Below are positions 14,437-21,585 of a stretch of DNA of 21,585 nt, piece after piece. The notes under the pieces are model-generated. The model searched no databases, was not told the DNA's origin, and saw only the letters and a list, made by a program, of their open reading frames with translations. Position 1 is the first letter of the stretch. Each line of letters starts with the position of its first letter. Both the position numbers and the translations under genes were made by a program. Source of the DNA: a virus; the IMG/VR virus record IMGVR_UViG_3300046330_000709, positions 1-21,585 of that record; one strand, written 5' to 3'.

Positions 14437-14437
14437 T

Positions 14438-15277
14438 TTAAATTAATTTTCTTTCAGGTAAAAAAGTACGTTTATCAACCACCTGATAGGGATTTAATAA
14501 ACCAAGTTTTGCGAAGTATGCTTTCGCCAAAATATTGTAATTGTCTTTTACATTATTGGGAATTTTATTACCGCCAATGCTGTAAGTAATATATTCTGTC
14601 AATTCAAATGGATACTTCCTGCTATTTTTAATATCCCGGTCAAACCAAAAATTTGGAAGCCAATTTTCTTTATGAGGGTAAATACCCGTTTTTATTGATG
14701 CTGCCTGAAATGCCAGTTCATCAGCCATATTTGCATTGGCAAACTTATTTGCAGTAGTTATTTTATTATCATCATAAATTTTTATTGCGGCCTTAAAGAA
14801 ACTTTTTACAGCAGCACACTTTTTAAAGTAAATAAACTCACTGTGATAATTCCAGAATGGATTATTACCATACAAGCTTTTCACTTCTTTAATACTTGCC
14901 CATATACTCTCCTTTGCAATACCGGTATTACTGATAGCCAAATCAATACCGGCAAGCTCATCAAATAATGAACTTAATTTCCTCCCCATTATCATTACCT
15001 GATCCACATCTAAAAATATAGTTTCATCAAAAGGGCTATACTCATACATGTAGGTCTTAGCCTTTATAAATTGTATGGCGCCTTTAACCGTAATACTTTT
15101 TTCAATCGGAGGATTGATAATATCAAATAACAGCTTATGCTCTTCCTGCACCTTATTTCCGGTAATTAAACAAATGGGCAAATCAGGATCATTAACTTTT
15201 ATAGAAGCTGCTAACACAACCGCCATACGGTAATAATTCTCATTACCCAAAGCCATTAATAATATTCCTTTTTTCAT
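14438..15277 (-). CDS. GT8-like nucleotide-sugar glycosyltransferase
   Basis: The 279-aa protein begins with a GT-A type fold: KKGILLMALGNENYYRMAVVLAASIK as the first strand and helix, then a DVD metal and nucleotide-sugar motif at residues 90-92 (ETIFLDVDQVMIMG). A later MADELAFQAA fits the DExxF-type acidic motif of GT8-related enzymes. There is no signal peptide or membrane segment, so it acts in the cytoplasm. It lies between tail and portal genes in one operon (3 nt and 1 nt spacing), so it is expressed with virion proteins. It could glycosylate a structural protein or modify a host surface sugar. The acceptor is unknown. Confidence 0.7.
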   Translation of the reverse strand: MKKGILLMALGNENYYRMAVVLAASIKVNDPDLPICLITGNKVQEEHKLLFDIINPPIEKSITVKGAIQFIKAKTYMYEYSPFDETIFLDVDQVMIMGRKLSSLFDELAGIDLAISNTGIAKESIWASIKEVKSLYGNNPFWNYHSEFIYFKKCAAVKSFFKAAIKIYDDNKITTANKFANANMADELAFQAASIKTGIYPHKENWLPNFWFDRDIKNSRKYPFELTEYITYSIGGNKIPNNVKDNYNILAKAYFAKLGLLNPYQVVDKRTFLPERKLI

Positions 15278-15280
15278 AAA

Positions 15281-16759
15281 TTATAACGTTGTTACGTTTA
15301 CCGGTGGTAGTGCCTGTACTATTCCATTTAGCGAATGCATTCTTCTTACTACTTGATAGGTTGTACCAGTTGTAAGGCCGGTAACTATATAGCTAGTACT
15401 TGTTAATCCAGTTAAAATATAAGTAGCTCCACCATCTAAGCTTATATCAAAACTTACACCCGAACTAAAGCCACTATTCAACTGAAAGGATGTTGAAGTA
15501 ATAGAAGTTGCCACAAATGTTAAGCTATAGTCCTCACTATAATAATACAAATGTGCTGTGGCTGATGCTCCATTGGCACATACCGTTCTCACCCTTATAT
15601 AGTGAGGTACCGTATCGCTTACATTCGGAGGTATTGAATAATTTGCTGTAAGTGTTAAGCCGCTGGTTGGTCCAAAACTTATAATAGGATACCAGGTAAT
15701 ACCTAAATCAAGACTATAGTCAATTACAGTACTTTCCGGTTGCACATCCAATAAAAATACAGCCGTGTATATTAAATCTGTTTCTGTATTTTCATAGGAA
15801 AAGGCAGTTGTAGCAATACCAATAATACATACTGGCCTTTCGGGTAATACAGCAGTATTACAATCCGTACAATTGGCATTTTTAAAAGTAAAGCCGTATG
15901 CGATCGCTTTAAAATTTGCCGGTGCAGTACATAAATTTAATTCAGCATCCCACTCAATGGCATATTCTCCATTTTTACTAATGCCACCTTGATATTTTGT
16001 ATCGTACAAATTAAGCAGGTCATTATGTGCCAATGCAATGGATAATTTATCATGAAGTTTCTCTGTAAGAAAATCAGTTATAGCCAAATATTCTTTGTAC
16101 AATAAAGAACTATTTTGCTTTATGATTCCATTGCTCTTTCTATAAACAGACTTATCCTCTTTATGACTAGGCTGGGTAAGGTACATTGGCAGCCTAACCC
16201 GATTTACAAAATCATCAATATTGCAATACCTAAAGCCGGCATAGTCTTTTTTATTGCTGTACTCAATTACTGCTGTATAGCAGCTATCACAAACATGTTT
16301 AAAAACATTACTGATTGCATTGAAATTGTATTCAGTGGCACCTACTAAAAATGGTTCAATATAAATACCCAATTGAAAACAGCCATTGCAGGCAAATAAT
16401 GTTTTTACATCGTACAAAGGATGACGCCATAAATAAGTAATTTCTAATGCACCGGTTATAAACTTTTCAAACTGCAATTCATCTTCTTGTGTCCAGTTTC
16501 TTACCAGATTAGTAAATATTGGTAATCCCTCATTGCCTTCTCCACTCATTCCATATAAATGAATATCCGACAGCGTAATATCATTTACTGCCTGAATTTC
16601 TTCTGCATTATCGGCCACAATACTAAACTGAAAATAAAGGTCTGTTTCCTCTGCTACAGGTAAAGCACATAACTCTTCTTCAGTACAACAGCCCTGTATT
16701 GATTCCGATTGCCCAAATTGAACAAAACTATATGTTGGTGAAATTATTCTTATGGCCAT
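15281..16759 (-). CDS. Minor tail protein with CxxC motifs and Fn3-like C-terminus
   Basis: This 492-aa protein follows the 869-aa tail protein by 1 nt. Its first 300 residues contain repeated cysteine pairs: GCCTEEELC near residue 23, ACNGCF, HVCDSCY and NCTDCN, perhaps metal sites or disulfides. Residues 310-492 look like two immunoglobulin or fibronectin type III domains (repeating strands such as SVDISLDGGATY-like segments, ITSTSFQL, TYQVVRRM). Such modules are frequent on phage tail proteins and help binding to cell surfaces. A tail tip or baseplate-associated role is likely from position. Confidence 0.55.
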   Translation of the reverse strand: MAIRIISPTYSFVQFGQSESIQGCCTEEELCALPVAEETDLYFQFSIVADNAEEIQAVNDITLSDIHLYGMSGEGNEGLPIFTNLVRNWTQEDELQFEKFITGALEITYLWRHPLYDVKTLFACNGCFQLGIYIEPFLVGATEYNFNAISNVFKHVCDSCYTAVIEYSNKKDYAGFRYCNIDDFVNRVRLPMYLTQPSHKEDKSVYRKSNGIIKQNSSLLYKEYLAITDFLTEKLHDKLSIALAHNDLLNLYDTKYQGGISKNGEYAIEWDAELNLCTAPANFKAIAYGFTFKNANCTDCNTAVLPERPVCIIGIATTAFSYENTETDLIYTAVFLLDVQPESTVIDYSLDLGITWYPIISFGPTSGLTLTANYSIPPNVSDTVPHYIRVRTVCANGASATAHLYYYSEDYSLTFVATSITSTSFQLNSGFSSGVSFDISLDGGATYILTGLTSTSYIVTGLTTGTTYQVVRRMHSLNGIVQALPPVNVTTL

Positions 16760-16760
16760 T

Positions 16761-19370
16761 TTAATTTGCTTTTGGTATTAATGTAAATGTTGCTTTCCCC
16801 TGCTCCGGTTTATAGATCATTGCTTCTATCCATCCCTCACCTGCTTCACAATCGCTGCTAAAGCTTACCAGGCCATAAGGATTGGCTTTTATATCAGCAT
16901 ACTCACTACTCGTCATTGGATATTCAAATTGAATCCTCTCTGCCATCATTAATGGCATGGCATTACTCTTATCTGCATAAATAGAAAGATTGACCATTTC
17001 GTTTTCTTCAATAGCTGCATTTTCAAGTTTACCATTGGTAGCTGTCATTTCGCCTTTGGCAAAATAATTACCATCACCATCGGTAAACAACAACTTAGCA
17101 TCAGCATCAAAATTTCGATAACTGGCCAATACCTTATTCATCCATCGCATCGCATTGCGGACCGGTGAAATGCGATAATTATAAATGGTTGCTGGATCAA
17201 TAATGTTTTCCGGAGTGGAAATATTCCCCTGTTCAACTATTAAAGCTGTAGAACCGCCCAATAGAAATGTTCCTGAACCACCAACCTCATAAACAAGTGT
17301 TGCAGGTAATACAAATATTTGATAGCCCGGTGTTATTTGTCCTACTATGCTAATTGTTTGAATATCTGAAATAGTATAACTCCCGTTATTGCTGGCAGTA
17401 CCAGTGATGGTAATTGTCTGGCCAATAAATTGATTTGGCAAAGCTTCAAAAACAATAAACCTGTCAGTATTGATAAAATCAGCATTTCTGGTAACCGGTG
17501 TATTTCTTTTACAGCAAATAATAAATGTATCCTTATCATACCGCCAGTCCTTACTATCCTCATTTCCTTTGCGCCGGGTAATTTCCAGAGCATAGCCGCT
17601 GGCAACCATCTTTGATAATTTCGATAGATCATTTTTAATTTGACTAAGGGTAGTTCTATAAGTTCTTTTGGTTAAAAATTCATCCAGTCCATTAAACTCC
17701 TCAGCCTCCCATTTTTGATAACCAAATTGAAAGGTGGAGAAAATATCCCTGGCCTCTGCCTTACGTATAATCTTGTCAATATTTGTACAAGTAAAAATGA
17801 CTGCATTGTTATAGAAGAAAGTCCAAGGCTCGACTCTTAGCCGATTGTATCCCGTTCTGTTAATATCTGCTTCAATACCCATTCCAATATTATGGATAGG
17901 ATTTAAACCCTCAAACAGATCCTGTAGGGAAACAGCAAATACAGAAGTTTTCCCAGCTATTTTATTCTCCTGGCGCCTTACCCTTATGCCATCTGTTACT
18001 ACTTCCAGTGATCCGTTACCATCAGCATCTACAGTATATGGCTGGCTATCCGTTCTGCCAAAATATTCACTATAAGCCCTGAGCTTATCATTGGTAATGG
18101 CCTCCGATACCCTGCTGATCGTTTCATTGATGGCAAATACTTTGGAAGTAGTGGCAACTGCTTTTGATAATGCCAGCAAATCCAGCGTGCCGGCTTTACC
18201 TACTAAATTAAAAGCTGGATCACCTGCAGTAGCTTCAGTATTTAAATATTGAGAAAGGCCACATAACACAATAAATAAATAATCCCCGTCATTTAGCATT
18301 ATATCGCTGATTGTAAATATATCAGATACCGTATGTGTTGTATTGGGTGCCCAATAACTGCCTGTCACATATCCGCCCGGCGAACCGCTTCCACCGGTAG
18401 CACTTAATTCTTGAATATTATGCAGTACTTCTGTAGTTCCATTTTTTCGCCTGATTAAAACAACTTTATTCAAAAATAAAATCCTTGCATTTTTAGTATC
18501 AAATTGAATAGTATATGAAAGAGAGAGATTGAATTTATTAATAAAATCAAAATTGTCTTTATTATTGTCGTTGTATAAAGTTGGAGTACAATTACTCCAA
18601 TCAAAATAAAGTGTCCTATCGGTTGTACCGGCAATATTCCCGGCTCTAACTTTAAATAAATCCGGACATTTATCATCATTATAAATCCCACTGCATATAA
18701 AATTATTTTCAGGAGTTAGGGCTGTTGAAAATTTACCAAATTCACTCAGTTTGATAGTTTCAATTTGGGGTACTACCTGAAACCAACCAAAATTATAATT
18801 TGATGGAGCGCTATCATATTGAATATTTGGAACATCAGCTAAACTAATCTCTGTAGTTCCTTCCATTTCCCAAATTGCTTTATCCTGAACATTAATAGAC
18901 TTACCCGGTAACTCCATAGTAAATGGAAGATGGCTATAAGGAATTAAAGCTGTGGTGCCATCAAAACCGGTCAAAGTTTCAAGATCTACTTTCTGATTTA
19001 TTCGGTTTCTTAAATCCATCACCTCACCAATACTTTCAATAGGTATTTTAACAAAGCAACTACGTTCGCAAATAAATTCATACTTATTAAAATCGAATTT
19101 ACCCCGGCTGTATTCTACATATCCGTTGCCGCAATTCTCCTCAATAATCAAAACCAAATTACCCTGACTGCCATAACTATTATATTCAGCCTGTAGCAAG
19201 TCCTTTGCTTCATCGTAAAACTCAAAAGTATCACCCTGATTATCAAAGAAAATACCATGGTAATCTTTATCCCGGTTTAAGGCAGCTTCACAAGCATCCC
19301 ATCCCACTGGCTCTTCTATAACCGTAGCAATATTTAATCTGTCTAATAAAGTGAATCTCCAGTTACTCAT
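16761..19370 (-). CDS. Large tail tip or baseplate protein
   Basis: The 869-aa protein lies after the tape measure and endonuclease genes, the usual place of distal tail and tip proteins. The N-terminus (MSNWRFTLLD, VIEEPVGWDACEAAL, KDYHGIFFD) resembles a conserved opening of Bacteroidota phage tail proteins, as far as I can tell by pattern. Mostly beta structure follows, with Gly/Ser-rich loops (ATGGSGSPGGYVTG) and small beta modules near 640-710 (TITGTASNNGSYTISD). There is no signal peptide. It probably forms the tail tip hub and contacts the following CxxC tail protein. No enzymatic motif was recognised. The exact part is unknown. Confidence 0.55.
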   Translation of the reverse strand: MSNWRFTLLDRLNIATVIEEPVGWDACEAALNRDKDYHGIFFDNQGDTFEFYDEAKDLLQAEYNSYGSQGNLVLIIEENCGNGYVEYSRGKFDFNKYEFICERSCFVKIPIESIGEVMDLRNRINQKVDLETLTGFDGTTALIPYSHLPFTMELPGKSINVQDKAIWEMEGTTEISLADVPNIQYDSAPSNYNFGWFQVVPQIETIKLSEFGKFSTALTPENNFICSGIYNDDKCPDLFKVRAGNIAGTTDRTLYFDWSNCTPTLYNDNNKDNFDFINKFNLSLSYTIQFDTKNARILFLNKVVLIRRKNGTTEVLHNIQELSATGGSGSPGGYVTGSYWAPNTTHTVSDIFTISDIMLNDGDYLFIVLCGLSQYLNTEATAGDPAFNLVGKAGTLDLLALSKAVATTSKVFAINETISRVSEAITNDKLRAYSEYFGRTDSQPYTVDADGNGSLEVVTDGIRVRRQENKIAGKTSVFAVSLQDLFEGLNPIHNIGMGIEADINRTGYNRLRVEPWTFFYNNAVIFTCTNIDKIIRKAEARDIFSTFQFGYQKWEAEEFNGLDEFLTKRTYRTTLSQIKNDLSKLSKMVASGYALEITRRKGNEDSKDWRYDKDTFIICCKRNTPVTRNADFINTDRFIVFEALPNQFIGQTITITGTASNNGSYTISDIQTISIVGQITPGYQIFVLPATLVYEVGGSGTFLLGGSTALIVEQGNISTPENIIDPATIYNYRISPVRNAMRWMNKVLASYRNFDADAKLLFTDGDGNYFAKGEMTATNGKLENAAIEENEMVNLSIYADKSNAMPLMMAERIQFEYPMTSSEYADIKANPYGLVSFSSDCEAGEGWIEAMIYKPEQGKATFTLIPKAN

Positions 19371-19372
19371 TA

Positions 19373-19852
19373 TTAATAATTAGCAAATTGTTTATGTAAT
19401 CTATTTGCACCTTCTTGATAAGCAGAAGCTGCTTCTTCCTTAGTACTATAGAATCCCAAACAAATATCTTTGTTGTTTACGCTTATCCTTGCCCTCCATC
19501 TATCAGGTGGATAATAATAAACCCCCTTAAATCCACTGGTATTGTTTTTGTACTTTTTCCCATTCTGTTGATTCTGTCCATGATTGGCAATTCTTAGGTT
19601 TTCAATCCTATTATCAGTTCTGATCAAGTTCTCATGATCGATTTCTTTACCTTCTGGTATTTCGCCAAAATGCATTGTATAAATAATTCTGTGAGCTTTT
19701 CTCGGCTTTCCGTCAAAGCATACTACAACATATCCATTTCGATCTAAGCAGCCGGCTAAAGAGCCAATTCCTTTAGTCCCATTCCTTTCAACCTTCCAAA
19801 AAAGTTGACCATCATTGTAGTCGAAAATTGTATTTAAAGATTCTTTTTTCAT
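19373..19852 (-). CDS. Free-standing HNH endonuclease with AP2 DNA-binding domain
   Basis: The 159-aa protein has an HNH core: AHRIIYTMHFGEIPEGKEIDH at about 53-73 and NRIENLRIAN at 81-90, which together give the H-N-H metal and catalytic residues. An AP2-type DNA-binding domain follows at about 107-150 (SGFKGVYYYPPDRWRARI, LGFYSTKEEAASAY). This pairing is typical of phage homing endonucleases that spread by cutting related genomes. It overlaps the tape measure stop by 4 nt (ATGA) and ends 2 nt before the large tail gene, so it sits neatly in the operon. No intron or intein is visible. Confidence 0.85.
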   Translation of the reverse strand: MKKESLNTIFDYNDGQLFWKVERNGTKGIGSLAGCLDRNGYVVVCFDGKPRKAHRIIYTMHFGEIPEGKEIDHENLIRTDNRIENLRIANHGQNQQNGKKYKNNTSGFKGVYYYPPDRWRARISVNNKDICLGFYSTKEEAASAYQEGANRLHKQFANY

Positions 19853-21585
19853 GTCATTGAATAGCGTTGATTTTTATACTCAGTTTTATTGCCATTTTTT
19901 ATTACTAATCTTTGAAATCCACTTTCATCTATATTGTTCTGAATGTATGTAGGCTCAGGTATTTTACCGGCAATGGCCAAAGCCAATTTTTCATAATCAA
20001 TCTGTAATCCATTTTGCCCAGCAATCAAACCTTCAGGTATTTGAGGCATAGCAAGCTTTGTAAAATGACTGGCCAGATAACTTTCAAATTGATTATTATT
20101 GATTGCCTCCAGCGCTTGTTTCCATTTGTTGGTTGCCTTGGCATTAATAACGCTTTCTCCCCGGCTGATCATAGCCGGTATGCTATCGCTGGTTGTTGTG
20201 CCAGGTCCTTCAATACCTACCTTTCCTTTAAAGAATTTAGGAGTTTTAGCTGCTGAAATTTTAGCAACCTGAATAGCAGTAGTAGTTACAGTCAAAGCAG
20301 TAAGGATAGCTGCTAAAATTGGGTTACCTGCATTTTGTGCCCATACATTGGTAACAGCCAATAATCCATTTATTATTGCCTGTTCTTTTTTAGCTCCTTT
20401 CTCTGCCTCAAATGCTTTTATTTTCTCCTGCCGTTCCTTGTCTTTATACTTTTTATCTATCTCAGCCTTTTGTTGCTCTGTCAAATTCTTATTACTAAGC
20501 TCTTTATTTTTCTGCTCATCCAATATCGAAAGAGTATCCTGTAATGTAGCTGCTCTTTGGGCACTGTTATCTGCAAAAAGCTGATTGGTAATTTCTTGCA
20601 TAGAAGCAATGGCAGATCCGGCCAGTTGTTTAAATCCTTCAGCAGAAGTAATGGTACCTGCTTTTATTTTTGCAAATACATCTTGTGCCTGTACACCAAA
20701 GTTTTGCAAATCAGTTAAAGCTGTAGTTAATGGAGAATTTCCCAATGTAGCCTGCAAACCTTTTTGAACGATAGAAAAAACATTTTGAAGACTGACGGTT
20801 CTCTTTTCAATTTCCTTCAATGTTGCAGCAGTAGTTTCTTCCTCACTTTTGATGGCAGCAGCTGAACGTTGATTATTGATTAACTGAACAGCAACATCAT
20901 ACTCATGTTGTGCAAACAATCGCTTATTAATATCATCTCCAGCAGCTTCTAATCCAACAGCAAGTTTTTTCTTTTCGGCAGATGCTTCTAAATCAAGACT
21001 AAGTAATTTATTGGATAATAACTGTTTACTTGCAGCCACTCGTTGGTCAAATGTTGATTTATCCTGAGTTAATATTTTCTCATTGGCAGCATTGGAGATT
21101 CCGCTAAATGCATCAACAGTTTTTAAATTATCAGCCAATACATTTGCAATAGAAGCTTTATTTGCTTCGATATTTTGTAAATCATACTTAGCATTAATCT
21201 CCGCTATTTTAGCAGCATTATCTTCTGCTTGCAATATTTCAAGATCACGCTGTTTATCAAGCCTTCTAATTGTAAGCTCCAATTTTCTATTTTCAGACAA
21301 TCCAAACTCAGCAATATTTGCATCAAAATAACTGATCTCATTCTCTAGTTTTTTAACTGCAAATTCCTGATCCAGCGCTTTCTTTTTTACATAAAAATCA
21401 GCTTCTATTTTTAGCTTGTCATTTTTTGTAACCTTAGTAGCAGCTAATAAAGTTTGTTGCTCATTTTGCAAAAACAGAAGCCTTGCCTGGTATTCATCCT
21501 CACTACCCTTTTTTGCAAGCAATACTTTGGCTTCTATACCGGCAGTATCAATTTCTAATAGTTTTTGAGAAAGAGCTTTTCTATT
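19849..21585 (-). CDS. Tail tape measure protein (N-terminus beyond the window)
   Basis: The frame is open to the right edge, with 578 residues visible. Most are long coiled coil rich in Ala, Lys, Glu and Gln (for example LEIDTAGIEAKV, QDTLSILDEQKNKELSNK). A hydrophobic stretch near residues 400-440 (AILTALTVTTTAIQVAKISAA) and then GIEGPGTTTSDSIPAMISRGE lie toward the C-terminus; this GPG.TSDSIPAM.S.GE pattern is characteristic of tape measure proteins. The protein sets tail length and may help DNA entry through the hydrophobic segment. A TTG at 21522 is not the start, since codons continue upstream. Stop and next start overlap as ATGA. Confidence 0.85.
   Translation of the reverse strand, partial: NRKALSQKLLEIDTAGIEAKVLLAKKGSEDEYQARLLFLQNEQQTLLAATKVTKNDKLKIEADFYVKKKALDQEFAVKKLENEISYFDANIAEFGLSENRKLELTIRRLDKQRDLEILQAEDNAAKIAEINAKYDLQNIEANKASIANVLADNLKTVDAFSGISNAANEKILTQDKSTFDQRVAASKQLLSNKLLSLDLEASAEKKKLAVGLEAAGDDINKRLFAQHEYDVAVQLINNQRSAAAIKSEEETTAATLKEIEKRTVSLQNVFSIVQKGLQATLGNSPLTTALTDLQNFGVQAQDVFAKIKAGTITSAEGFKQLAGSAIASMQEITNQLFADNSAQRAATLQDTLSILDEQKNKELSNKNLTEQQKAEIDKKYKDKERQEKIKAFEAEKGAKKEQAIINGLLAVTNVWAQNAGNPILAAILTALTVTTTAIQVAKISAAKTPKFFKGKVGIEGPGTTTSDSIPAMISRGESVINAKATNKWKQALEAINNNQFESYLASHFTKLAMPQIPEGLIAGQNGLQIDYEKLALAIAGKIPEPTYIQNNIDESGFQRLVIKNGNKTEYKNQRYSMT

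Noticed and set aside
17345-18691. Shorter alternate-frame ORFs within the 869-aa tail gene
   Set aside because: They lie in other frames of a continuous large gene and show no motifs, so they are shadows.
19373-19852. Group I intron or intein carrying the HNH gene
   Set aside because: The flanking genes are separate complete frames joined by normal stop-start overlaps, with no split gene or intron fold recognisable.

Overview
This AT-rich window reads as the late (virion) region of a tailed phage or prophage of a Bacteroidota host, most likely Chitinophagaceae-like. The host signs are: signal peptides that end in Ala/Gly-Gln, fibre domains with a GNVGIGTSTP-type motif, almost no Shine-Dalgarno sequences, and promoter boxes that fit the Bacteroidota -7 consensus TAnnTTTG. 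No integrase, attachment site, terminase, lysis gene or clear chromosomal gene is visible, so free phage and prophage cannot be told apart.

Nearly everything is on the minus strand, so it is read from high to low coordinates. First come the tape measure protein (its N-terminus is outside the window), a free-standing HNH-AP2 endonuclease, two large tail proteins (869 and 492 aa), a DXD glycosyltransferase, a portal protein carrying an inserted DnaJ-like four-cysteine element, and a MuF-type minor head protein fused to an HExxH metallopeptidase. This block ends against a short plus-strand island of four small genes (ribbon-helix-helix protein, lipoprotein, cysteine-rich protein, unknown protein). 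The island starts at a palindrome-bearing divergent promoter region.

On the other side of that region a tRNA with anticodon CAU opens the second minus-strand block: a coiled-coil protein, putative scaffold, major capsid protein, two connector/neck proteins, putative tail terminator, a secreted beta-domain protein, and a putative tail tube protein with a probable -1 frameshift extension that ends 2 nt before an intrinsic terminator. After the terminator come four adsorption-type genes: a GIGT fibre, a GIGT fibre with PKD and leucine-rich repeats, a coiled-coil protein, and a parallel beta-helix spike cut by the window edge. All four, plus the 151-aa protein before the tail tube, start with Sec-type signal peptides, which is unusual for virion proteins.

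The most notable points are the putative frameshift in the tail tube gene, the MuF-metallopeptidase fusion facing a convergent small-gene island (possible toxin/immunity or superinfection exclusion), the run of signal peptides on tail genes, the glycosyltransferase inside the structural operon, and CxxC motifs spread across many virion proteins. All functions are read from motifs and gene order; no database search was possible.
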